A DNA stretch of 42,944 bases from a virus. The stretch covers positions 1 to 42,944 of the IMG/VR virus record IMGVR_UViG_3300045118_000151. One strand, 5' to 3'. Of this stretch, positions 24,751 to 31,421 are shown piece after piece; within the stretch, counting starts at the first letter, position 1; each line of letters opens with the position of its first letter. The translations under genes and the position numbers were made by a program. Below the pieces are notes generated by a model. That model had not been told where the DNA came from. It worked only from the letters and a program-made list of their open reading frames with translations, and made no database searches.

Positions 24751-24770
24751 GGGTGGGGGGTAGCCCACCC
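24751..24770. terminator. GC-rich hairpin GGGTGGG / CCCACCC
   Basis: A perfect 7-bp stem with a 6-base loop (GGGTAG) in an AT-rich region, downstream of the RHH gene stop. It could end the leftward RHH transcript, insulate the divergent units, or be part of an origin. Confidence 0.5.
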
Positions 24771-24796
24771 TTCTACCAATTACTTCATCCGAAAAA

Positions 24797-25033
24797 TTAA
24801 AGTCTCACTTTAAGAAGAATCCTATTCAAGACTTCTTCAATCTTCTCAAGCCTTTCAGAATGCTCATTAATAGACCTCTTAACAGATAAGTCAGCATTAT
24901 TTTCTAAAAGACCTAATATCGCCTGATTATAAGACTTCTTCTTCAAAGCAGCCAACTTATTAGCCAAAGACTTACTAATAGAAATCTGTATAAAGTCTTT
25001 CTCCTTCTTCACATTAGCCATTATATCTTCCAT
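24797..25033 (-). CDS. RHH-like regulator with coiled coil
   Basis: 78 residues (internal Met at residue 5 is an alternative start). FIQISISKSLANKLAALKKKSYNQAILGLLEN has the strand-helix-turn-helix pattern of RHH proteins. The C-terminus (ERLEKIEEVLNRILLKV) is a coiled coil. A strong Shine-Dalgarno AGGAGGT lies before it and a BRE/TATA at 25076. Transcribed alone and flanked by repeats, it is probably an autoregulated control protein. Confidence 0.65.
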   Translation of the reverse strand: MEDIMANVKKEKDFIQISISKSLANKLAALKKKSYNQAILGLLENNADLSVKRSINEHSERLEKIEEVLNRILLKVRL

Positions 25034-25075
25034 ATTGACCTCCTAATATTTATATAATAAAACTATAATATTTCT

Positions 25076-25092
25076 ATTATATAAACCTTTCT
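25076..25092 (-). promoter_or_regulatory. BRE/TATA promoter of the RHH gene
   Basis: Minus strand AGAAAGGTTTATATAAT. Start expected near 25055, leaving a leader of about 20 bases with AGGAGGTC. A second TATA (TTATTATATAAATATT) lies just downstream. Confidence 0.65.
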
Positions 25093-25300
25093 ATATTTCA
25101 AAATTACCTGAGAATATTTTTTTTCTAATTTAGACTTTTCAATTTGGCTGGGAATATTTTTGACTTTAAGTAAATTATCTCTCTCTCTTTCTAACTCTAA
25201 GCCATACCCTAAGTAATGCCTAATAACATAAGATATACCCTATTAGTTAATTAAGTTATAAACATTCGCATAATCAGTATTATACGAACTTCTAATCTAT

Positions 25301-25336
25301 GCACTAAGCTACCTAAGTGCATGCACTAAGGTTACC
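25301..25336. repeat. GCACTAAG direct repeats and palindrome
   Basis: GCACTAAGCTACC (25301) and GCACTAAGGTTACC (25323) form a near-perfect direct repeat. The intervening CTAAGTGC makes an inverted copy, so three half-sites are packed in 36 bases. Confidence 0.55.
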
Positions 25337-25467
25337 TTTGTTAATAGTAGTATTCTGTAAACGAATATATATCTAATTCCTTTATGTTATGCTATTGTAG
25401 TATTGTAGTATACTGTATCTTATTGCTCTCCTTATGGAAGTTTCCATAACCTCACGACAGCTTGGGT

Positions 25468-25502
25468 GTAGTGCCTAAGGGAGAAGAATAGTAGTGCCTA
25501 AG
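25468..25502. repeat. Two GTAGTGCCTAAG repeats
   Basis: GTAGTGCCTAAG at 25468-25479 and 25491-25502, 23 bases apart. These are the inverse of the TAGGCACTAC iterons on the other side of the region, so the control region is symmetrically flanked. Confidence 0.6.
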
Positions 25503-25583
25503 TAAAGAATTAAGTTATAAGTATATGTTGCTACTAAATAATACAACATACTTAACTAATAGATATAATAGTAACTTAACTCC

Positions 25584-25602
25584 AATAGAAAGATTTATAA
25601 AC
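25584..25602 (+). promoter_or_regulatory. Promoter of the plus-strand operon
   Basis: AATAGAAAGATTTATAAAC matches the viral BRE/TATA form and should start transcription near 25623. A second TATA (TTTTTATATAAAAATA, about 25628) would start closer to the first ORF. Confidence 0.55.
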
Positions 25603-25673
25603 TCTATATGTGTGTATTTATTGTAAGTTTTTATATAAAAATAATACTTACAAAAACTTAGTAATTCCCTAAT

Positions 25674-25727
25674 ATGGAAAAAAATGAGTTATTTGTGAAA
25701 GGAGGAGGTATAAAACAAAATGGTTAA
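25674..25727 (+). CDS. Possible 17-residue leader peptide
   Basis: MEKNELFVKGGGIKQNG. The strong Shine-Dalgarno of the next gene (GGAGGAGG) lies inside it as Lys-Gly-Gly-Gly codons, and its stop is 5 bases past the next ATG. It may couple or control translation of the next gene; it may also be fortuitous. Confidence 0.3.
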   Translation: MEKNELFVKGGGIKQNG

Positions 25728-25833
25728 ATCATTAAGAGATTACGCAAAAAGCAAGAAAGGAATTTGTTATGTCTTAGGCAAGAAGAAAGGCAAGAGTTTA
25801 GAGTATGTGCGAGTTTTGTTTGTTGGCTTATAA
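25720..25833 (+). CDS. Small basic protein at the head of the operon
   Basis: 37 residues (MVKSLRDYAKSKKGIC...), lysine-rich, ending VRVLFVGL. A near-perfect Shine-Dalgarno (AAAGGAGGAGGT) lies 9 bases before the ATG, which strongly supports translation in spite of the length. Function unknown. Confidence 0.6.
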   Translation: MVKSLRDYAKSKKGICYVLGKKKGKSLEYVRVLFVGL

Positions 25834-25839
25834 TATTTA

Positions 25840-25932
25840 GTAATTTTTTCATTAGGTTTATGCTTTCCTAAAAAAAGCAAGTGAAGAAAACACTTAAAAA
25901 TTACAATTCGCAACAGCGTAAAAACCTGTTGC
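25840..25932 (+). ncRNA. Multi-hairpin leader structure
   Basis: GTAATTTTT (25840) pairs with AAAAATTAC (25896) over 9 bp and encloses two 5-bp hairpins with 7-base loops (GCTTT/AAAGC at 25862-25878; AAGTG/CACTT at 25879-25895). A 7-bp hairpin GCAACAG/CTGTTGC (25910-25932) follows. It looks like a cloverleaf but has no T-loop or anticodon signature, so it is not a tRNA. It lies between two small genes and could be a cis-regulatory RNA. Confidence 0.35.
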
Positions 25933-25984
25933 TTTCATATTCAAAAAATGGAAATCAAGAAAACTGAAAGGGGGTTAAATTCAA

Positions 25985-26140
25985 ATGGAAGTTAATCCAA
26001 TACAAAGAATAGCAACGCTTCACGAGTTAATCAATTTAACAGAAGGAAGTGGTTTGAGTTGTGAGCAGGAGCTTATTAAAAGCTGTAAGCAGGAGATTAA
26101 CTCTATTGTTGATAGTTTTACAAATGAAAGCAACGAATAG
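25985..26140 (+). CDS. Small acidic helical protein upstream of Ku
   Basis: 51 residues (MEVNPIQRIATLHELINLTE...), with a good Shine-Dalgarno (AAAGGGGG). Its last 5 codons overlap the Ku start at 26124, so the two are translationally coupled. Two Cys in the centre. No family recognised. Confidence 0.6.
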   Translation: MEVNPIQRIATLHELINLTEGSGLSCEQELIKSCKQEINSIVDSFTNESNE

Positions 26141-26864
26141 TGTGGATATTTTAATCGGAAATACAGAAATCCCTATTAACATTTATTCAGCTATTGAAAG
26201 CGAAACACACTTTAAACAGATTAGCGTCTGTTGTAATGCTTCTGTTAATTATAGGAAGATATGTTCAAATTGTGAGCAAATCCTTTCAAGCGAAGAAATC
26301 AAGAAGGCATTAGAAGTTGGAGATACTTTAAAGGAAATTGATGCTGGAAAAGTGAAAGTTGAAAATTCTTCTTTAAAGATACTTGGCTTAATTGATTTTG
26401 ATGTTGAGAATGGTGTTATTCCTAATGGAGATGTCTGGTTTATTGGCTTCAAGTCTGATAAAAGTAAGGACAAAGCAAGAAGAAATTTAATGAAGTTTTC
26501 TTATTTAAGGGAAACTCTAAAAGAAAGTGGAGTTAATCTTCTTGGCTTGGTTAATGTGCGAGGAAAAGAGCATATTGTAGTTTTGAAAAGCTATTTTAAT
26601 GCTTTAATCGGCTTGGGTGTCTATAATTTTAGTTCGGTTAGAGATGTTAGAGAAATCGGGGGATATAGCGAAGAATTTAGCTGTGTTCCTGAAACTCTTA
26701 ATCAAATGGTAGAGCAGATTAAACTAAAAGAGAAAGTAGCTATAAAATCTATTGAGAACACGAGAGAGAAACTAATTGAATTAGAAATGACTAAAAAAGA
26801 AATGGGCGACAAATTGGAATATGCTAAAAAAGAAGAAAATCCACTTGAAATAATATCTTTCTAA
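26124..26864 (+). CDS. ku: Ku-like DNA end-binding protein
   Basis: 246 residues from the ATG at 26124 (a frame-open start at 26061 would run through the previous gene). The prokaryotic Ku core is recognisable: IGNTEIPINIYSAIE (11-25; bacterial consensus FGLVNVPVKLYSATE), a Cys-rich SVCCNAS...YRKICSNCEQ (35-51), a conserved VGDTLKEID and LKILGLIDFDVEN segment (84-96), and LRETLKESGVNLLGLVNVRGKEHIVVL (128-154) matching the K-YaLLreaL...-AIar-vlRnrehLaaL core. The C-terminus is coiled coil. Homodimeric Ku rings bind broken ends and recruit LigD. The ligase lies three genes downstream, which fits a viral NHEJ pair. Confidence 0.82.
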   Translation: MKATNSVDILIGNTEIPINIYSAIESETHFKQISVCCNASVNYRKICSNCEQILSSEEIKKALEVGDTLKEIDAGKVKVENSSLKILGLIDFDVENGVIPNGDVWFIGFKSDKSKDKARRNLMKFSYLRETLKESGVNLLGLVNVRGKEHIVVLKSYFNALIGLGVYNFSSVRDVREIGGYSEEFSCVPETLNQMVEQIKLKEKVAIKSIENTREKLIELEMTKKEMGDKLEYAKKEENPLEIISF

Positions 26865-27223
26865 TGGGATACAACATTTATGATGAACTTAGTGAAATTA
26901 TAGAAGAAAAGGCAGAAGCAGATTTAGAAATAGCAAAGGAATTTGTTAGAGATGTTGAAATCTTTATGCGAAAGTGCCTTAATGAACAAGAAGAACAACA
27001 AGATTTGCCTATAATAACAGAATTAAGTAAAAAAGAGTGTAACATATTTAAAGAAACTTCTGGGGAAAAAGAGGAAGAAATAGAAATGTCTGATGAGGAA
27101 AGAAAAGAGTGTCTGGCTTCTGAGGTTTGTAGGTGTGGTGGAAAGATAGTAACAAACTCCTATGGTGAGTGTTCCTATTCTGTTGAGTGTAATAAATGTG
27201 GTTATCTATTTGATGAGGACTAA
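26864..27223 (+). CDS. Acidic zinc-ribbon protein
   Basis: 119 residues. N-terminal two-thirds acidic and helical; the C-terminus has C-R-C-GG and YSVECNKCGYLF (a Cys4 zinc ribbon). It starts one base after the Ku stop (overlapping TAATG), so it is probably a partner of Ku or an adaptor for DNA ends. Function unknown. Confidence 0.65.
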   Translation: MGYNIYDELSEIIEEKAEADLEIAKEFVRDVEIFMRKCLNEQEEQQDLPIITELSKKECNIFKETSGEKEEEIEMSDEERKECLASEVCRCGGKIVTNSYGECSYSVECNKCGYLFDED

Positions 27224-27381
27224 TGAAAGAACAGACAAATAATTTAATCGGTGTATTGCTGGGCTTAATTGTTTTTCTTTTCTTATTTAGGTTTAACCTA
27301 TGGTTTGCTATTCTTATGTTTTTTGTAGCTACGGGCTTATGGGTTACTATTAGTAAATCCATAGATAAATTAAACAAATAA
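27223..27381 (+). CDS. Small two-helix membrane protein
   Basis: 52 residues (MKEQTNNLIGVLLGLIVFLF...). Two hydrophobic helices (about 8-22 and 25-43) separated by RFN. Starts in TAATG with the previous gene. It ends just before the hammerhead ribozyme. Why a membrane protein sits in a DNA-repair operon is unclear. Confidence 0.6.
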   Translation: MKEQTNNLIGVLLGLIVFLFLFRFNLWFAILMFFVATGLWVTISKSIDKLNK

Positions 27382-27387
27382 TTTTTT

Positions 27388-27470
27388 ATTTTTTATTTGT
27401 CGGGTTGTGGGGTAGTGGCGAATTACTCCATAACTCCTGATGAGCCGAAGGGCGAAACAAAAAAGAAATG
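27388..27470 (+). ncRNA. Hammerhead ribozyme, type III
   Basis: All conserved core nucleotides are present. Cleavage triplet GTC (27399-27401). Stem I: 15 consecutive pairs, 27402-27416 with 27422-27436, closed by a 5-base loop. Core CTGATGA (27437-27443). Stem II GCC-GAAG-GGC with the conserved G10.1-C11.1 pair (27444-27453). GAAA (27454-27457). Stem III C27458-G27399 then an A/U helix (27459-27469 with 27388-27398, one mismatch), open at its ends. The unusual point is the long unbroken stem I, without an internal loop for tertiary contacts. The cut after C27401 separates the Ku side from the ligase/RuvB side of the transcript. Confidence 0.9.
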
Positions 27471-27611
27471 GAACAACAAAATAGTTTATTTGGAATAGAA
27501 ATTGAAAAACCTAAAATAGAAAATAGTAAGAAGCTAAAAGAACTCTTGACTAAGAAATATGGCTTTCCAATTAAAATTCAGGTGTTGAAAGATGAAGTTA
27601 AGTCTGTGTGA
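27468..27611 (+). CDS. Small protein between ribozyme and ligase
   Basis: 47 residues (MEQQNSLFGIEIEKP...). Its start codon lies in the 3' arm of the ribozyme stem III, so folding of the ribozyme may limit initiation. It overlaps the ligase start by 20 bases. The N-terminus (QQNSLFGI) faintly recalls a sliding-clamp binding motif; this is weak. Confidence 0.5.
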   Translation: MEQQNSLFGIEIEKPKIENSKKLKELLTKKYGFPIKIQVLKDEVKSV

Positions 27612-28374
27612 GAGTGGAACAGAAAAAGATATAGAGAAATATCATTTAAAGGGCTGGATAGCCCAACATAAAATAGATGGGTGTAGATGTTTAGCTGTTT
27701 GTTTAAACGGGCAAGTTAATCTACTTGGAAGAAGTGGAAGTGATTACACAAGAAAGTTTAATGAAGTTGTTGAAGAACTTAAATCCTTTAATGGAATTTT
27801 TGACGGGGAGATAGTCTGTGATACTTTTGAGCATACTCAAAGTAGAGTTCATACTGAAAATAGTTTAAAATTAAAGTTGCTTGAAAAGGAATATCCTGCT
27901 ATATTTTATGTATTTGATGTGCTTTCTTATGAAAATAGGGATTTAAGATGTGAAATGCTTTCTAAAAGGTTGAAAATCCTTGCGGAAATGCCTTTAAAAT
28001 CGCTTAAATCGGTTAAGATGCTGGATTACACCCCCGATTTAATAAATTGCTGGGAAAGGGCGAAAGAATTGAAATGGGAAGGAATTATCATTAAACGACT
28101 TAATAGCAAATATGCTGGAAAAAGAACTTATGATTGGCTTAAAATCAAATTGACTAAAAGTAAGGATATTCTGGTTAAATCTTATGAAGTTAATCCAGCA
28201 GGAATAAGAGTTGAAGATGAAAATGGAATAGCTGTTCAGATTACAGGAAGTCAGAATATTTCAGTTAAAAAAGAGTTAGATGAAAGAGGTGAGTGCTTAA
28301 TTGAGGTTAATTATCTGAATGAAACAGATAATGGAAAACTAAGACAGCCAACATTTAAATGCAAAAAAGAGTAA
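27592..28374 (+). CDS. lig: ATP-dependent DNA ligase, compact LigD-like
   Basis: 260 residues: an adenylation domain with motif I HKIDGCR (Lys27), motif III FDGEIV (70-75), IIIa FDVLSYENRDLR, motif IV EGIIIKR (163-169), motif V DWLKIKL (181-187), followed by an OB domain ending KLRQPTFK (motif VI-like). It lacks the N-terminal DNA-binding domain of replicative archaeal ligases (about 550-600 residues), and is like the ligase domain of bacterial LigD/LigC. It probably seals nicks or ends held by Ku. It overlaps the RuvB-like gene by 16 bases. Confidence 0.88.
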   Translation: MKLSLCESGTEKDIEKYHLKGWIAQHKIDGCRCLAVCLNGQVNLLGRSGSDYTRKFNEVVEELKSFNGIFDGEIVCDTFEHTQSRVHTENSLKLKLLEKEYPAIFYVFDVLSYENRDLRCEMLSKRLKILAEMPLKSLKSVKMLDYTPDLINCWERAKELKWEGIIIKRLNSKYAGKRTYDWLKIKLTKSKDILVKSYEVNPAGIRVEDENGIAVQITGSQNISVKKELDERGECLIEVNYLNETDNGKLRQPTFKCKKE

Positions 28375-28892
28375 TTGATAAAGTTGATAGGCTATGGAAA
28401 AACGGAGAACTAATAGCAATTAAAACTTATTCTCATATTGAGAATGAGGAGAAAGATTGTTTAAAAGGCGAAATGCTTGATGCTCCTAAGTTTGAGGAAT
28501 TAGTTTATACTGAAAAGCAGGAAGAATTTATGAAGTTAGTTTTAAAGAAACTAAAAGAAGAAAAGCTGCATTTATTGTTTGCAGGCCCAGCAGGAACAGG
28601 AAAGACATATTGTATGCCAAAAGGAACTTTAATCAAGACGCCAAATGGAATAAAACCTATTGAAGATGTAGAGGAGGTTTTAAGTTACAATTTTAAGAAA
28701 AAGAAGATAGAACCAAAAAAAGCAATAATTATTCCTTCTGGAAAAAAAAGAGTTTTTTATATTCATACTAAAAAAGGAATAATGAAATGTAGCCCAGAAC
28801 ATAGATGGTTTGTAATTAGAGATAATAAAAGACAGATTATAGAAACAAAAGATTTAAAAACAAGCGACTATTTATTATATATCAAATGTTAG
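28359..28892 (+). CDS. RuvB-like helicase, N-terminal part + split intein N-half
   Basis: 177 residues. The first 84 belong to the ATPase (N-extein) and end in Walker A GPAGTGKTY (76-84). Cys85 starts the N-intein (CMPKGTLIKTPNGIKPI, block A; MKCSPEHRWF, block B), which runs 93 residues to the stop. The stop overlaps the HNH ATG (ATGTTAG). The protein cannot be an ATPase alone; it must trans-splice with the product of the 29311 gene to restore GPAGTGKTY-SAKMLACEL. Confidence 0.87.
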   Translation: MQKRVIDKVDRLWKNGELIAIKTYSHIENEEKDCLKGEMLDAPKFEELVYTEKQEEFMKLVLKKLKEEKLHLLFAGPAGTGKTYCMPKGTLIKTPNGIKPIEDVEEVLSYNFKKKKIEPKKAIIIPSGKKRVFYIHTKKGIMKCSPEHRWFVIRDNKRQIIETKDLKTSDYLLYIKC

Positions 28893-29430
28893 CAAGAAAT
28901 CCAAAATCAAAAAAAGGAAATAGAAAGAATTATTTAGAAATAGCCAAAAAAAACTTTAATTGGAAATGTATGAACTGCGGGAAAAAAAGAACAAATACCG
29001 CCTTTGATTTAATTGTCCATCATAAAGATAAAAATCCATTTAATAATTCTATTAATAATCTTTTAATTTTGTGCCAAAATTGCCATTTAAAGGAACATAA
29101 AAAAGATTTGGCAGATAGAACCCAAATAAGCAAAATTATGAAAGAAAAATGGGAAAATTATCGTGAAAGTAAAAAGAAATTTTGCCCTATTTGTAAAAGA
29201 GAATTTTATGCCATTAAAGGAAAGAAAATTTATTGCTCTCAAAAATGTTGGCTAAATTGTTATAATTCAAATAGAGACTTAAATCCATTATATAAAAAAG
29301 GAAGAAAACCATGGAACAAAGGATTAAAATTGAAAAAATAAGAGAAACAATAGAAGAAAAAAACATGTATGATTTATCTGTTGAAGATAATGAGAACTTC
29401 ATCTTGGCAAATGGAATTATCACTCATAAT
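28611..29430 (+). mobile_element. Fractured (split) intein with free-standing HNH gene
   Basis: N-intein 28611-28889 (93 residues), separate HNH gene 28886-29341 in another frame, C-intein 29311-29430 (40 residues, with block F MYDLSVEDNENFILANG and terminal ITHN, +1 Ser). The insertion point is the P-loop of the ATPase. This is the known fractured-gene layout (a split intein around a homing endonuclease gene), here in a RuvB-like gene. Confidence 0.88.
28886..29341 (+). CDS. HNH homing endonuclease within the fractured intein
   Basis: 151 residues. HNH motif FDLIVHHKDKNPFNNSINNL followed by LCQNCHLKEHK; N-terminal zinc CMNCGKKR; C-terminal second zinc module (FCPICKRE...YCSQKCW) and a NUMOD3-like end (KPWNKGLK). 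It starts inside the stop region of the N-intein gene and overlaps the C-intein gene by 31 bases. It should cut intein-less RuvB-like genes and spread the element. Confidence 0.85.
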   Translation: MLARNPKSKKGNRKNYLEIAKKNFNWKCMNCGKKRTNTAFDLIVHHKDKNPFNNSINNLLILCQNCHLKEHKKDLADRTQISKIMKEKWENYRESKKKFCPICKREFYAIKGKKIYCSQKCWLNCYNSNRDLNPLYKKGRKPWNKGLKLKK

Positions 29431-30390
29431 TCAGCTAAGATGTTGGCTTGTGAGTTGAAAAAACCTTTTATTTATCTCAACGGACAGATGAGCCAGAAGA
29501 AAATAGCTGAAACCATTTTAAATGCCGAAAAAAATTCAATTATTTTGATAGATGAAATTCATAATCTTCCAGAAAGAGTAAGTGAAACAATATATCCAGC
29601 TATTGAGTATAATGAGATTAGTCGAGGAAGTCAGGCAGTTAAATTGACTAATGATTTAATTTTTATTGGAACAACAACAGAACCAGAAAAGTTGCCTAAG
29701 CCTTTGCTTGATAGACTTTTTAGAGTTGAGTTTGATGAACCCGATGAGTTAATGGCTAAGAAAATACTTTTAAAAATGCAGATAAGTGAAGAAGTAGCCG
29801 ATAAGTTGCTTAATCATACTCTTAATATTAGAATTTTGAAAAAGTTTGTTAAGTTAATTGGAATGTATGGTGGTGGAATGAATGGATTAGTTAAATTATT
29901 CAGGTTAATGAAGATAAATCTCTATTCAGGACTTAGTGATATTCAAGATAATTATATCAATTACTTGAGAAGAATAGGAAAGCCAGTGAGTTTGAGAAGT
30001 TTGAGTTTAGTCTTGCGACTTAGTGAGGAAAGAATAAAATATGAGATAGAAAGTGAATTAATTAGAAAAGGTTTAATCACAATAACCAGCAAGGGCAGGG
30101 AGTTAAATCCAGAACTAAGTGATTATACTTATGAAGATTTAAATAAGGCAAAAGAAAAGGTTGATGAAGCTCCTAAATTTCATCAGGATAGTCGTGAAAC
30201 AGCAAGGATTTATTTAAAAGAACATCCCGAAATAAGAGAAAAGTTTGGAAAGAAAATCTTTGAACTAATAAACTTTATGAGTGAAAAGATTGAGAACGGG
30301 ATAGAGTGTGACCTCATCGATTTTAATAGTTTCGGTGCAGATAAACCTATTAAAGATAGCTTTACAGACAATTATCTTGAAGAATTATAA
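29311..30390 (+). CDS. RuvB-like helicase, C-terminal part preceded by split intein C-half
   Basis: 359 residues. Residues 1-40 are the C-intein, ending in ITHN; Ser41 is the +1 extein residue. Then the AAA+ core: Walker B IILIDEIHNLPERVSETIYP, sensor 1 FIGTTTEPEKLP and the Arg finger LLDRLFRVEF, and a C-terminal winged helix (RSLSLVLRLSEERIKYEIES, KGLITITSKGREL) like that of RuvB. Spliced length about 403. RuvB is normally bacterial; in this archaeal virus it may drive branch migration during recombination or end processing. No RuvA-like gene seen. Confidence 0.85.
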   Translation: MEQRIKIEKIRETIEEKNMYDLSVEDNENFILANGIITHNSAKMLACELKKPFIYLNGQMSQKKIAETILNAEKNSIILIDEIHNLPERVSETIYPAIEYNEISRGSQAVKLTNDLIFIGTTTEPEKLPKPLLDRLFRVEFDEPDELMAKKILLKMQISEEVADKLLNHTLNIRILKKFVKLIGMYGGGMNGLVKLFRLMKINLYSGLSDIQDNYINYLRRIGKPVSLRSLSLVLRLSEERIKYEIESELIRKGLITITSKGRELNPELSDYTYEDLNKAKEKVDEAPKFHQDSRETARIYLKEHPEIREKFGKKIFELINFMSEKIENGIECDLIDFNSFGADKPIKDSFTDNYLEEL

Positions 30391-30392
30391 AA

Positions 30393-30569
30393 ATGGAAAA
30401 ACCCATAATAAAAAAGATAAAATGCCACTTGTGTGAAAAAGAAATCGTAGTTAAAAGAGAAAGAGTTAGATTTGCTTTTGGAAATCAATTTAAATATTTT
30501 TCAGCAACAGGAGTTTGTTTTAAAAGGGTTTGGTTTTGTAATTCTTGTTTTAAACAGCTTCTCCAATAA
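30393..30569 (+). CDS. Small zinc-finger protein
   Basis: 58 residues. Two CxxC pairs (CHLCEK near 11-14 and FCNSCF near 48-51) with a basic middle (VKRERVRFAFG). It closes the plus-strand operon, and its last 20 bases overlap the 3' end of the oppositely directed gene at 30550. Confidence 0.6.
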   Translation: MEKPIIKKIKCHLCEKEIVVKRERVRFAFGNQFKYFSATGVCFKRVWFCNSCFKQLLQ

Positions 30570-31140
30570 TCAATTCTTTCTTCTTTCTAATCTTCTTGAT
30601 TAAACCTCGTCTTTCAAATTTATCCAGAACATCAGGCATTATTTTGTTAATCTTCTGAGCCATATCTACAAAATTATAAGTTACTGAAATGGATTGCTTA
30701 GAAAGTCTGCCTAATACTTCATCAACATGACTTATTTGTTTTAAAAGGACTTCGCTTGCTCTCATTAAACTTTCATGATTTTTAAAGCGAATTTTCATTT
30801 GACGATTGCATTCAGGACAACTAATTGTTCTCTCTGAATAGTCTGGATCTGATTTAATTTTATAGAACAAATCCCACATTTCTTTATTTAACTCATTTAA
30901 TTGCCCTATTGTTGAAAAGTATTTCTTGGCTATTTCTCCGCTTAATTTTCCTTCCTTATGCAGTAATTTAATTGCTTCATCTTTCTTTTTAAAGGCGAAA
31001 TTCTTAATATCCTGCTCACTTAAATCTAAAAACCATTTGTTATTAATCTCTTTAGAAATGTCTTGATTAGACAGGCCTTTTCCTTTTAAGTCAATCAAGT
31101 CATTTTGTATCTTTTCATCTAATTCCTCTATTTTAACCAT
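30550..31140 (-). CDS. Helix-turn-helix/zinc protein of unknown function
   Basis: 196 residues. The N-terminus has a HTH-like KGLSNQDISKEINNKWFLDL; the centre has CPECNRQMKIRF (zinc) and a long helical part (SLMRASEVLLKQISHVDEVL). The C-terminus ends in a winged-helix-like KFERRGLIKKIRKKKEL. It could be a small terminase or regulator, but it is the last gene of the leftward accessory operon, and I cannot choose. Confidence 0.6.
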   Translation of the reverse strand: MVKIEELDEKIQNDLIDLKGKGLSNQDISKEINNKWFLDLSEQDIKNFAFKKKDEAIKLLHKEGKLSGEIAKKYFSTIGQLNELNKEMWDLFYKIKSDPDYSERTISCPECNRQMKIRFKNHESLMRASEVLLKQISHVDEVLGRLSKQSISVTYNFVDMAQKINKIMPDVLDKFERRGLIKKIRKKKELIIGEAV

Positions 31141-31144
31141 AATT

Positions 31145-31288
31145 TTAATTGTTTTTAGTATTTTTATAGTTTTCTAATTCTTTTTCAATTTCCTCTATTC
31201 TAAGTTTAATCATGCATCCGCGCTTTGTAATTTTAAGCGTTTCTTTTAACTGATTTAGCCTTCTTTCCAGTTCTTCTCTTTTTTCCAT
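31145..31288 (-). CDS. Small coiled-coil protein
   Basis: 47 residues, almost entirely charged helix (MEKREELERRLNQLKETLKI...). Overlaps the previous gene by 56 bases in another frame. No family recognised. Confidence 0.45.
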   Translation of the reverse strand: MEKREELERRLNQLKETLKITKRGCMIKLRIEEIEKELENYKNTKNN

Positions 31289-31421
31289 TTTCCAGAATAG
31301 AAATTCTCTTTTCTAAATCTACTATTGCATTCAATAACTTCCAAACATAATCCATCATCTGGATATTAAAATTAGTCATCAAAGCTAAACTTTCTCGGAC
31401 TTGTCGTCTGAATTTGAACAT
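31233..31421 (-). CDS. Small basic protein
   Basis: 62 residues. Helical N-terminal half (VWKLLNAIVDLEKRISILEN) and a strongly basic tail (KKRRTGKKAKSVKRNA) that could bind nucleic acid. Shine-Dalgarno AGGAGGTGC is present before the ATG, which supports it over overlapping alternatives. Confidence 0.6.
   Translation of the reverse strand: MFKFRRQVRESLALMTNFNIQMMDYVWKLLNAIVDLEKRISILENGKKRRTGKKAKSVKRNA

Larger units (their letters stand above)
25093..25673. other. Non-coding control region (candidate origin)
   Basis: About 580 bases without a credible gene, very AT-rich, between two divergent transcription units. It holds direct repeats built on GCACTAAG and GTAGTGCC, a near-palindrome at 25311-25330 (CCTAAGTGCA|TGCACTAAGG, one mismatch), repeats of TATTGTAGTA (about 25,390-25,412), repeated AATTAAGTTATAA (25247, 25506), and the plus-strand promoter. 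Such a layout suits a replication origin with regulatory sites, but nothing here proves initiation. Confidence 0.5.

Noticed and set aside
25840-25904. tRNA gene
   Set aside because: The cloverleaf shape lacks T-loop and anticodon-loop signatures and has a 13-base unpaired stretch instead of a D-arm.
26061-26123. Upstream start for the Ku gene
   Set aside because: It would overlap the whole end of the preceding coupled gene and add a non-Ku N-terminus; the ATG at 26124 aligns with Ku family starts.
27468-27510. Sliding-clamp (PIP) motif in the 47-residue protein
   Set aside because: QQNSLFGI lacks the aromatic pair of the consensus; kept only as a faint resemblance.
30550-31140. Small terminase subunit
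   Set aside because: HTH plus zinc could fit, but the gene is far from TerL in another operon and has no diagnostic motif.
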